Source: CAZOWW01 sp964583765 (GTDB taxonomy: Bacteria > Actinomycetota > Actinomycetes > Actinomycetales > Kineosporiaceae). Taken from it: a stretch of DNA of 20,993 bases. A program made the translations under genes and the position numbers. How positions within the stretch are numbered: the stretch's first letter is position 1; every line of letters begins with the position of its first letter. The notes below the pieces were generated by a model. It made no database searches. It worked only from the letters and a program-made list of their open reading frames with translations, and was not told the origin of the DNA. Positions 1 through 7,344 of this stretch are shown one piece after another. The stretch spans positions 1 through 20,993 of the forward strand of contig CAZOWW010000106.1 in the NCBI GenBank assembly GCA_964583765.1, given 5' to 3'.

Positions 1-527
1 GTCACCGGCAAACCCCGCCACCCACCTCGGCGGTCAGAGGCGAAGCCTCATTAGACACCCGCATCGGACTGGGCGGCCCCCAGGCCAAGATCGGATCCCA
101 GGGATCTCTGCGGGTGCAACTCGGTGGTGTCAGTGGAGTTCCGGCGGGTGTGGCTGCGGTCGTGCTCAACATCACCACGGCAGACGTGACCGCCAGCAGC
201 TTCGTGACTGCTTACCCGGCCAGTTCAGCACGCCCCGATTCCTCTGTGCTCAATCCTGTGGCAGGTCAGACCAGCGCCAACGCCGTGCTCGTCCGGGTGG
301 GCGAAGGGGGAGACATCTCCCTCTACAACAACGCCGGTGCTCTGGACCTCATCGCTGATGTCACCGGCTACTGGGCGGCCGGGTCGGACTTCACTTCCCT
401 CACCCCATCGAGGATCCTCGACACTCGATCAGGTCTTGGCGCCCTGACGGCCAAGCTCGGTACCACGAGAACACTCGACGTCACCATCGCCGGCCGGGGT
501 GGGGTCAATGTCCTTGCTTTAGCTTGA
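1..527 (+). pseudogene. Truncated surface repeat protein (LDTR / VPAGVAAVVLN repeat family)
   Basis: The open frame from base 3 contains a nearly whole repeat: LDTR..GLGG, then VPAGVAAVVLNIT, then VLNPVAGQTSANAVLV, then DLIADVTGYW. A second repeat starts (SRILDTRSGLG, IAGRGGV) and stops at about base 505, where the IS4-like element begins; the last codons to 527 come from the IS end. Repeats of this type occur in secreted actinobacterial cell-surface proteins and cell-wall hydrolases, usually as beta-rich C-terminal arrays whose ligand is not known to me. The family normally continues after GGV with another AVVLN strand, so the gene is cut here. At the left edge, the VTG that should end the preceding repeat lies in a different frame (base 1) from LDTR (base 51), with about 7 bases fewer than in the next repeat, so the gene may also carry an older frameshift. 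The N-terminus lies outside the window. Confidence 0.75.
506..522. repeat. Left terminal inverted repeat of the IS4-like element
   Basis: This 17-base end pairs with 2048-2064 with two mismatches (T against G at the sixth base and at the twelfth). It contains the complement of the TAA stop codon that would end the frame-restored transposase (519-521), so the transposase would run to the very edge of the element. Confidence 0.7.
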
Positions 528-2025
528 TCGTGGTGGTGTGAGCAGGTGGAGTTCGATTCGTCGGTGGACGGTGGTGACGGAGGGTTCGCCGGGTTTGCGG
601 GCGTGGAAGTCGCCGGCCTTCTTGGTGCGGCGAGGGCTGGCGCGGTCGGGTCGCCTGCGGACGTGGTTGCGTGGGTCGAGGATCTTCAGGAGGAAGACGG
701 CGAGGGCCAGGTCGAGTTCACCGGGGGGAAAATGCCCCGACGGTGTCCGTCGCGGCGGCCAGGGCGACCGGGAAGCTGATCGCGGCCGGTGGCAGGCCGG
801 TGGCGTCGACGCCGGCGTCGATGAGATGGGCCAGGGCTTGGTAGACCGCGAACAGGGCCCACATCTCCTGGGCGACGCCTTCGGGGTCCTTGCTGCGCAG
901 GACTGGCATCCCCGGGCCCATGTCGGTCTTGTGATGCTTGATCACCGTCTCGCATTCCCAGCGCATCGGATAGGCCCGCGCCAGGTCCAGAGCCGGGTAG
1001 GCCTGGATGTCGAGTAGGTCGGTGACCAGCGCGAACAGCTCCGAGCGGGTCTCAGCGTCCAGGTCGGGTTCGCCGGTGTCGGTCTCGATCGGGGTCGAGT
1101 GGACGGTGTACTCGATGACCCGGACGGTGATCGGTGGGCCCTCGCCCTTGCGGGCCGGACGCAGTTGGGCCAGGTAGGTCCCGTCCGCCAGCACCTGGGT
1201 CGGACGCAACGCGAAGGACGCCGAGGCCCGCCACAGGATGTGCGCCCCGGTCGCCAGGGTGTCGCGGACCAGGGCGTGGGACAAGCAGTTGCGGTCGGCC
1301 AGGATCACCATCTCGGCCGTGAACGCGCCCAGCAGGTCGGCGACCATCGTCTGCTCGCCGCGGGTGTAGGGACCGATCGTGGCCTCGAGCAGGGCGCCGG
1401 TCCCGGACTCGGCGGCCACCACCCACCGCACCTGCGGGAACGCCCCGTCCCGCTTGTCGTTGCCCGGCCCGGAGAACGCCTTGCGGTTGTCGTCGGTGTC
1501 GGGCACGTCGGTGGTGGACCCGTCCATCGAGATCACCCGTAGGCCGCACACCCACACCCCGTTCGCCGCGGGCGCGGCGACCGGGCCAGCGACCTGCTCG
1601 AACAGGTGCCGCACCGGGTCTGGGCCCAGCTTGGCCCGGGCCCGCGACAGCGAGGAGATGTTCGGCTGCTGCCACGTGCGTACCCGACCCCGATCGATAC
1701 CCGCCTCGACCCGCCGATCGGCATCCAGTCGCCCCGTCGCCAAGAACACCTCGGCCCGGCTCCGGTGAGACAGACCGTCGACCAGCTTGGTCATCACCCG
1801 CCCGTACCCACAGTTGGGACCCCGGAACAGCCACAACGCCAACACGAAGTACATCACCAGCCGGGCCGGCAACAGCCGCCGACGCTGCTCGTGTGCCCCA
1901 GTCTCGGCGATCACCCGATCCACCAACTCCGGCGGGAACGACCTCGTCAGCGCCCCGATCGACACCCGGTCCGGCAGCCACCCATCCGGCGAGACCCCCG
2001 CTGATCCGTCATGCGCCACAAGCAC
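519..2025 (-). pseudogene. IS4-family transposase with a frameshift near the C-terminus
   Basis: The uninterrupted ORF (718-2025, 435 aa) starts MLVAHDGSAG and has the IS4-type N-terminal domain (SFPPELVDRVIAETG, LPARLVMYFVLAL, LSRARAKLGPDPV). The DDE core follows: SMDGSTTDVPDTDDN carries the first Asp, AEMVILADRNC the second, and WECETVIKHHKTDM the YREK-like catalytic Glu region. The ORF stops just after DTVGAFSPR. On the minus strand a T4-C6 run lies there (about 723-732 forward). Moving one base puts translation into a frame that continues PGELDLALAVFLLKILDPRN and ends with TAA at 519-521, inside the left terminal repeat. The tail has coding-like third positions, so the intact protein was probably about 503 aa. 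The shift may be a mutation, a sequencing error in the homopolymer, or slippage. Confidence 0.8.
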
Positions 2026-2047
2026 GCAGTCAAACAGAGATCAACAA

Positions 2048-2064
2048 CTAACGCAAGGCCATTG
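2048..2064. repeat. Right terminal inverted repeat of the IS4-like element
   Basis: Reverse complement of the left end at 15 of 17 bases. It lies 22 bases upstream of the transposase start at 2025, a usual distance for an IS end. Confidence 0.7.
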
Positions 2065-2193
2065 GGTGACGGGGAGTGGCCGCCCCGCGTGACGGGTGCA
2101 TTCAAGATTGACCGGCGAAACCTGTTATTCCACCGGCCTGAATTTCGTCCGGGGACGGTCGCATGTCACCTGAGCGGCGAAATTGAAACGTTC

Positions 2194-2223
2194 TTGACAT
2201 GTATCGGAGCCCTCTCGTATGGT
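2194..2223 (+). promoter_or_regulatory. Sigma-70-type promoter upstream of the GH43 gene
   Basis: A consensus TTGACA (2194-2199) is followed after 18 bases by TATGGT (2218-2223), a good -35/-10 pair. The predicted start near 2230 leaves a leader of roughly 195 bases before the ATG at 2427. Just upstream, AACGTT (about 2187-2192) lies within GAAACGTTC, a small LacI-type-looking palindrome touching the -35. That would suit sugar-controlled repression, but the operator is a guess. Confidence 0.55.
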
Positions 2224-2426
2224 GCACGAGCCGACGCGGATGCTGGCTCCATGTTCGCCGGAGCAGGGGTCCACGAACGGCATTGGCGGTCTGACACAAC
2301 CTCCAACAAAACGGCGTGAACGACACCAGAGGTTGGTCGATGTGCGCTTGTCCGCGTCCGTTCGGCCGACTCTGATCATCAATTCCTCGGCGCGTTCCGT
2401 CCTCGTCCGATCACTGAGGAGTCGCC

Positions 2427-3767
2427 ATGCCTCTCGCGCGAGTCCGCCGTCGGATCACCGTTGCCCTGATGACGGTGCTGTCGGTCGGCCTGTTGACAGC
2501 GGCCGATCCGCCGGCCTCGGCCGCGACCGGCTGCCAGGTGGCCTATACCGTCGCCGGCCAGTGGTCCGGCGGTTTCACCGCCGATGTGAAGATCACAAAC
2601 CTGGGCGACCCGATCACGGGCTGGAAGCTCACGTGGACCTTCGGCGCCGGCCAGACGGTCAGCCAGGCATGGAACGCCACCGTGGCCGTTGCCTCCGGCG
2701 GGGCAGCCACCGCGACCAACGCCTCTTACAGCCCCGGCATCCCGACCGGGGGGACAGCCGCGTTCGGCTTCAACGGAAGCTGGAACGGCAGCAACCCGGT
2801 ACCGACAGCCTTCGCCCTCAACGGCGTGACCTGCCAGGGCAGCACCACGACGACCACCGCGACCACCACCAGGACCAGCACCACCAGCGGTTCGACGTCG
2901 ACGAGCACGTCCACCACCACCCGATCGACGACGACGACGACCACCAGCGGCACCGGATCGACCCGCTACGTGTTCACGGCCTTCACCAACGCCAGCCAGA
3001 GCAACATGTCCGTCTACACCTCCGGCAACGGCCTCAACTTCACCCTGCTCAGGGCCAACGCCTACACCCCGAGCAGTGGCGCCGTGCGCGACCCCAGCGT
3101 GCTGCGCATGGCGGATGGCACCTACTACGTGGCGTACACCATCTCGCCGAGCGGCCAGAACGCGACCAGCTTCGGTCTCGCCCGTAGCACCAACCTGACG
3201 ACCTGGACGTTCGTCCGCAACGTTCCGGTGAACGTGTCCGGCACCCAGCTCACCTGGGCCCCGGAGTTCTTCGTCGACGCCGACGGCAGCATCAACATCA
3301 TCGTGTCCCTGTCCCCGAACCCGCAGTCGTCGGACAGCGATTTCCGGCCCTACCGACTGCGCGCCCAGGACTCCTCGCTGACCTCGTGGGCCAGCGCCAC
3401 CCCGCTGTCCGGGGGGTTCGCCGGGACGAACCACATCGACACCTTCGTCGTCCGCTCCGGCGGTCAGTACCACGCCTTCACCAAGAACGAGACGACGAAG
3501 TACATCGAGCACGCCACCGCGAATGCCTTGGACGGCCCCTACACCTTCGTCGGCTCCGGCAACTGGTCCGGCTGGGGCAGCACCCTCGAAGGGCCGTCGG
3601 TGACCCGCCTCGACAACGGCACCTACCGGATCTACATGGACGGCTACAGCCAGAAGCGCTACTTCTACGCCGACAGCCAGAATCTCAACTCCTGGACGGC
3701 CAAGACGGAGATTCCCGGCGGGCTGTCCGGCGTCGTCCGGCACGGCACCGTTCTGCGCGACGTGTAG
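2427..3767 (+). CDS. Secreted CBM2-linker-GH43 family glycosidase
   Basis: A 446-aa extracellular enzyme predicted to act on arabinoxylan or arabinan side chains. The N-terminus has RVRRR, a hydrophobic core and a likely cleavage at ASA near residue 32. Residues about 34-137 form a CBM2 cellulose-binding module (C36 near the start, a second Cys at its end, GQWSGGF, ITGWKLTWTF, FNGSWNGSNP). Residues about 138-182 are a Thr/Ser linker. The catalytic part has the GH43 layout: RDPS with D222 as likely base, NHID with D338 as likely pKa modulator, and LEGPS with E388 as likely acid. These roles are known for the family; the substrate cannot be read from sequence. The start is supported by GAGGA at 2416-2420, 6 bases before the ATG. 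The gene stands alone between its promoter and terminator. Confidence 0.9.
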   Translation: MPLARVRRRITVALMTVLSVGLLTAADPPASAATGCQVAYTVAGQWSGGFTADVKITNLGDPITGWKLTWTFGAGQTVSQAWNATVAVASGGAATATNASYSPGIPTGGTAAFGFNGSWNGSNPVPTAFALNGVTCQGSTTTTTATTTRTSTTSGSTSTSTSTTTRSTTTTTTSGTGSTRYVFTAFTNASQSNMSVYTSGNGLNFTLLRANAYTPSSGAVRDPSVLRMADGTYYVAYTISPSGQNATSFGLARSTNLTTWTFVRNVPVNVSGTQLTWAPEFFVDADGSINIIVSLSPNPQSSDSDFRPYRLRAQDSSLTSWASATPLSGGFAGTNHIDTFVVRSGGQYHAFTKNETTKYIEHATANALDGPYTFVGSGNWSGWGSTLEGPSVTRLDNGTYRIYMDGYSQKRYFYADSQNLNSWTAKTEIPGGLSGVVRHGTVLRDV

Positions 3768-3782
3768 TAGCCCAGGTGGCCC

Positions 3783-3817
3783 GCGCCCCACGTGGTCGAT
3801 ACCGCCGCGTGGGGCGC
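3783..3817. terminator. Stem-loop after the GH43 gene, probably bidirectional
   Basis: A perfect 10-bp stem (3783-3792 with 3808-3817) encloses a 15-base loop in which GGT and ACC can pair as well. It begins 15 bases after the GH43 stop. There is no T-run, as is common in high-GC actinobacteria. It also faces the end of the convergent small minus-strand gene. Confidence 0.7.
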
Positions 3818-3887
3818 ACTCCTGCCGGAACCGTCTCCCCGCACGGCGCCGGTGGCAGAGGTCGTCGAGCCTGCGGGTGTGGTGCGG

Positions 3888-4139
3888 TCAGGAGCAGGTG
3901 CAGGCGCATCCGGCGCGAGTCCCCGCGCCGTCGACGACAAGGTTCACCAGGCATCCCTGCTGGTGCCCTGACATGCACCAGCCGCACTTCGTCTTCCCCG
4001 CCGCCAGCTTGGGACCGGTCCGCGCCGTCGGCTGATCGCGTACCGGATGGCCGAGGGCCTCGGCCACGGCCTTGCGCTGCCGCCACTCGACCATCTCGGG
4101 GCTGTCGCCCTCGACCACAGTTACCTCTACGAGCATCAT
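3888..4139 (-). CDS. Small Cys-rich protein, possible zinc ribbon
   Basis: From the ATG at 4139 this gives 83 aa; a longer start at 4187 is possible but its extra residues look non-coding. The N-terminal half is charged and helix-like (EMVEWRQRKAVAEALGH). The C-terminal half holds six cysteines: C52 and C55 (KCGWC), C63, then C78, C80 and C82 in GCACTCS at the extreme end. The spacing suggests metal binding or disulfides; I do not recognise the family. Only a weak purine stretch lies upstream of the start. The reading frame has strong G/C third positions, which argues that it is real. It converges on the GH43 gene and follows another minus-strand unknown gene. Confidence 0.5.
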   Translation of the reverse strand: MMLVEVTVVEGDSPEMVEWRQRKAVAEALGHPVRDQPTARTGPKLAAGKTKCGWCMSGHQQGCLVNLVVDGAGTRAGCACTCS

Positions 4140-4316
4140 CGTCCCTGGCTGGCGTTCCCTGCGGTGAACTCGGCATGGACTGTACACATGTTCGACGCGG
4201 ACCAGGACCGGGACGGTGTCATGGACGTCACTGCGGGCTTCGTGCAGGTGCGGGGGGGCGAGGCGGTGATCGCCTGCGGGGCCCCTGCCGCACCGGGTTC
4301 ACCCGTTCTGCCTCGT

Positions 4317-4928
4317 TCACCCGGCCTGCCGGATTCGCCTCTTGATCCCCGCGTCGATCTCGGCATGCAGCTCCGCCACGTGGTTCTGGTGGGCGAAGGC
4401 CACCCCGTAGAGCCGCTCGGGGAACATGCGGCGGATGCTCGGGCTATATTCGCCCTCCCGCGGCACACGAACCTGTACATCGGGACGGAGTCGGATGGCC
4501 AGGGGCGCCAGCCCACCCGACTCGTCGTCGTCCCCCGGGTGGTAAGAACTGCACTCGGCGATCACGTAGACCGAGGTCGCCGCGAACACCTGCGTCAGAC
4601 CCCGCGGGTCCGCCCCGAGCACGTGGGCCGCACAGACCACGTGACGTCCGTCATTCTCGTTGTCGACGACGAACACGGCACCGGCCTCGCTCTCGAGGAT
4701 CCGGGCGGCCCGCTCGCCGAGCTCCGCCCGGAGCGCCGCAGACATCGTGTCCTCGACGCGCGGGGGCACGACCTGGGCCGCGTGCTCACGGACCGCACCG
4801 ATAGCCGCCACCACCACCAGGCAACACCACACCAGCACAACCGATAACGCGCCCAGCACCCAACGCTTCAACGGCATGCCGGGAGGATAAGGGTGATCGT
4901 CTCCGGACGTCCCCGGAACGGCGATCAT
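4317..4928 (-). CDS. Membrane-anchored protein of unknown function
   Basis: A 203-aa ORF from the ATG at 4928; an internal ATG at residue 18 (4877) starts directly before the basic residues of the membrane segment and is an equally good choice. Neither has a clear ribosome site. One hydrophobic helix (about residues 22-45, VLGALSVVLVWCCLVVV) precedes a soluble domain of about 150 residues, so the protein is likely a single-pass membrane protein with an external domain. The soluble part has alternating strands (AVFVVDNENDGRHVVCAAHV, TSVYVIAEC) and an acidic patch (HPGDDDESGG). I recognise no named domain. Third-position composition supports coding. Confidence 0.6.
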   Translation of the reverse strand: MIAVPGTSGDDHPYPPGMPLKRWVLGALSVVLVWCCLVVVAAIGAVREHAAQVVPPRVEDTMSAALRAELGERAARILESEAGAVFVVDNENDGRHVVCAAHVLGADPRGLTQVFAATSVYVIAECSSYHPGDDDESGGLAPLAIRLRPDVQVRVPREGEYSPSIRRMFPERLYGVAFAHQNHVAELHAEIDAGIKRRIRQAG

Positions 4929-5093
4929 CGTGCATACCGCCGCTGGTCAGGGCAGACGCCGCCGATCGCGGCGGCAGCAACGCGCACACGACGTGGCCCA
5001 GAGACCGTCGCCATCCCCGACGCGTAGCGGGCCATCTCACGCTGCCCGGCAGCCCCGCTCGCCGCATGATTGATCACGTCCCGACCGCGATAG

Positions 5094-6206
5094 TCAACCC
5101 TCCTCGAAGACCCATCCGATCGGAGACACCTGGAGCGCATGACGGACTGGGACGACGAACTGTCCAGAGGCGGCGAAGCTGGCTAAGCGGGTTGCGCGCC
5201 GCAGGATCGGGCCGGCGCCTACGCCCTGGCCGCCACCGAAGCTGCCCTTGGGGCCCTGCAGGGCGGCGACCACTGGCATGCTGTACGACTTCGGCGAGTA
5301 CCCCCGCCAGTGTCTCGCCCGACGTGCCACGGACGACGGTCTCGTAACCCGCCCCGGGCGCCTGATCCTGCCTGGCGCGTGGCCGAACAACCACGAGCGT
5401 CAGGACGGTGACCGGCGCGGTGCCGGGGCCTGGGCGCGCAGTGCGGGCAGCGTGGCCAGCTCCTGGGCGCCGGCAAGGCCTGCATCCAGTCCGACCAGGC
5501 ACAGCAGGCGCAGCGGGCGCCCGGTGACGGCGGCGGCGTGCATCTTGTGGTGCCCGTCGAGCAGGAAGTGCGTCAGGCACCAGTGCTCGTGGTAGTCGGT
5601 GCTCTGCCCGGACATCGCGGGCTGGCACAGATCAAGAGTGGAGACCGCGACGGCCGTCGGACGATCTGATGCCTCAAGAAGCCGTGAGTATTCCTGCACT
5701 GTGGCCGGGTCGTCCCAGGTCGGGGGAACCATCGGGACGACGAACGCGAACAGGTGCGCATCCTGGCGCACCGGAGCGGTGAAGGTCCGGTAATCCGGCG
5801 TGCTCGGGTACTGGGGCAGGCCCCAGAAGCAGTCCAGCCCCCAGGTCGAGACCTGTTCCTCCCCGAAGTAGTCGCCGTCCCTCATCGGGGTCGTCAGGCT
5901 CGGAGTCACCGACAACAGCAACGGCAGGTAGTCGTCCATGGGCAGCACCTGCGCGAAGGCCTCGATGACCTCGTCGTCGATCCCCTCCAGGCCATCCGCG
6001 AGACGTCCGCGAACGTCCTCGATCGACAGAGTCGTCGACGCTCCTTCCAGACGGCGGAACAAGAACGCGCAGGTCCCGCACCAGAAGCTCAACTCGAAGG
6101 CCGGCTTCTCGTCCAGGAACAGAACCCGGCGCCCGGCTCCCTTGGGCTTGGGCTCCTTGTCTGGCAGTACCGACCCGCCCCTACGTTGTCGAGGCTGCTC
6201 CCGGCC
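5094..6206 (-). pseudogene. Broken gene of an uncharacterised protein with a WCGTC motif
   Basis: The main open part (5400 to about 6206) reads LPDKEPKPKGAGRR, VLFLDEKPAFELSFWCGTC, then a long acidic domain with MDDYLPLLLSVTP, YFGEEQVSTWGLDCFWGLP, VVPMVPPTWDDP, TAVAVSTLDLCQPA and HWCLTHFLLDGHHKM. No ATG or GTG precedes the first residues in frame; the TTG at 6092 would cut off a conserved-looking stretch, so the 5' end may be lost. The frame stops at 5400. A -1 frame then reads TVLTLVVVRPRARQD, GYETVVRGTSGETLAGVLAE, and the original frame resumes with MPVVAALQGPKGSFGGGQ and ends WVFEEG at 5094. Two compensating frameshifts best explain this. I do not know the function; CGTC plus a His-rich motif could suggest metal or redox chemistry. 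Confidence 0.5.
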
Positions 6207-6309
6207 TCACCCCCAACCCGGGGCTCGGCCTGCCTCCAGCTTCCACCGATCACTGCGATGACCGGCGGCGGGCACCACCTCCCGCACGATTACCAGCGCC
6301 TCGTGGCGC

Positions 6310-6849
6310 ACGGGACTTCTCGTCCACGCACAGCACGATCGCCCCGTCAGGTGGGTCCAGGTACACCCCCACGACGTCCACGACCTTGGCCTCCAGGTCC
6401 GGGTCGGTGGAGAACCGGAAGCTCTCGGTGCGCCAAGGCTGAATGTCGTGCTCGCGCCAGATCCGTGCCACCGCGGTGTCGGAGATCTTCAGGTGTTGGG
6501 CCAGTAGACGCGTGGACCAGTGCGTGACCCCGTACTTCTTCGGGGGCGGCTTCAACGTCGCCGCGATCACTGCCTTGCGGTCGATCGTGCGCGGGCGCCC
6601 GGAACGGTCCTGGTCATCCAGCCCCACGATCCCCGCGGCCTGGTACCACTCCCGCCACGCGATCACCGTCGAGCGCGAGACCCCGACCTGCGAAGCGATC
6701 GTCGTGTTCGACAAGCCCTGCGCGGCCAGCAGCACGATCCGCGCACGCTGGGCCAACCCCGCACGCACGCTCGAGGCCCGCGTCAGGCGTTCCAGCTCTG
6801 CACGATCGCCCTCACGCAGCATCAACGCCGGGGCCGCACGATTCGCCAC
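6310..6849 (-). pseudogene. IS630-family transposase, N-terminal part only
   Basis: From a GTG at 6849 the protein begins VANRAAPALMLREGDRAELE and shows the usual IS630 helix-turn-helix (GLSNTTIASQVGVSRSTVIAW), the linker GLDDQDRSGRPR and the second DNA-binding part (THWSTRLLAQHLKISDTAVARIW). The DDE domain has only begun: VVGVYLDPPDGAIVLCVDEKS contains the first catalytic Asp. After DEKS the sequence changes abruptly to an Arg/Gly-rich read-through ending at 6250, so the remaining catalytic residues are missing and the element cannot move by itself. Confidence 0.85.
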
Positions 6850-6890
6850 GGCCCCATCCTGCCGAACGCCCAAGCGTCAAACAAGTATCA

Positions 6891-6914
6891 GCGCGGAGCA
6901 CCAGTGCTCCGCGC
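6891..6914. repeat. Perfect palindrome joining two IS630-type ends
   Basis: An 11-bp arm at 6891-6901 is the exact reverse complement of 6904-6914, separated by CA. Left of it lies the 5' end of the N-terminal transposase fragment; right of it lies the 3' end of another transposase piece in the same orientation. The two arms therefore look like the left and right terminal repeats of IS630-type elements placed head to tail. Confidence 0.65.
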
Positions 6915-6982
6915 TTGAGGTCTTCTTACGGTTCGCCTTCTTGCGGATCTCGTCGGCGGTCTTGGTCCAGGTGAAGGGGTGA
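6904..6982 (-). mobile_element. IS630-type element, C-terminal remnant
   Basis: On the minus strand this reads HPFTWTKTADEIRKKANRKK then TSSAEH, which matches the typical end of IS630-family transposases (PFxWTKTADEIL, then TSxSGH). Only about 26 codons survive. The other side of the remnant abuts the truncated cupin gene at about 6983. It may be the tail of a second copy or of a permuted copy of the neighbouring element. Confidence 0.65.
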
Positions 6983-7321
6983 GCCCGGTCATGGCCTCAT
7001 CCGGGGCGGCACCGTGCCAGACATCGGCGGGGGTGACGACGACGTCGCCGGGGTGGATTTGGTCGACGGCTTCGCCGCGGGGCTGGTGCAGGCCGGTGCC
7101 GTGGGTGATGACCAGGGTCTGGCTGACCGTGCGAGAGTGCCAGGCGGTGCGGGCTCCGGGAGCGAACCTCACGGCGTTGACATTCACGCGAGACGGCTCG
7201 CTGGCCCGGACCATCGGTTCGATGGTGACATCGCCGGTGAACCATTCGGCCGGTCCTGCGGTCCTGCGGTCCTGCGGTCCTGCGGTCCTGCGGTCCTGCG
7301 GTCCTGGGGCTCGATGGCCAT
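6983..7321 (-). pseudogene. Cupin-domain protein, truncated and out of frame with its best start
   Basis: The domain reads AEWFTGDVTIEPMVRA, VNAVRFAPGARTAWHSRTVSQ, LVITHGTGLHQPRGEAVDQ and HPGDVVVTPADVWHGAAPD. This is the single-domain cupin pattern (first motif with H, second motif PGDVVxxPxxxxHxxG) common in small actinobacterial enzymes and in carboxymuconolactone-linked proteins. The last strand is replaced by the IS630 remnant after MTGL. The ATG at 7321 has an ideal AAGGAG (7327-7332) 5 bases upstream, but seven octamer repeats follow its fifth codon and shift it out of the cupin frame. With six copies it would be in frame. It lies 23 bases after a regulator remnant, suggesting a former operon. 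Confidence 0.7.
7251..7306. repeat. Seven perfect tandem copies of an 8-bp unit
   Basis: The unit is CGGTCCTG on the plus strand (CAGGACCG on the minus). The seven copies are identical and sit five codons inside the cupin gene, translating to alternating QDRRTAGP. Because 8 is not a multiple of 3, each gain or loss changes the frame downstream. The in-frame state for the ATG at 7321 needs copy numbers divisible by three. Confidence 0.95.
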
Positions 7322-7344
7322 GGCTGCTCCTTCGGTTGCGCTGC

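Larger units (their letters stand above)
506..2064 (-). mobile_element. IS4-like insertion sequence, about 1.56 kb
   Basis: One DDE-type transposase gene on the minus strand is bounded by imperfect terminal inverted repeats. The left end (506-522) and the reverse complement of the right end (2048-2064) match at 15 of 17 bases, sharing CAATG, CCTTGC and TTAG blocks. Both ends then continue with a TTGATC-like motif. The left end falls exactly where the surface-repeat ORF is broken, which supports insertion into that gene. I see no convincing target duplication: only GGT (503-505 and 2065-2067) is shared at the edges. The host reading frame does not resume on the right, so one flank has probably been deleted or rearranged. 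Confidence 0.8.

Noticed and set aside
2379..3791. Minus-strand ORF of 470 codons opposite the GH43 gene
   Set aside because: It has no domain, is low in complexity and is a shadow of the strongly supported GH43 reading frame.
4188..4330. Plus-strand DADQDRDGVMD, which looks like a calcium-binding EF-hand or dockerin loop
   Set aside because: It is a single motif in a frame running antisense to two better minus-strand genes, with no second loop, signal peptide or coding-like context.
5066..5595. Plus-strand ORFs across the WCGTC gene
   Set aside because: Arg/Pro-rich shadow translations of the minus-strand coding frames, without ribosome sites.
7251..7306. CRISPR-type array
   Set aside because: The units are 8 bp and contiguous, with no spacers and no cas genes.
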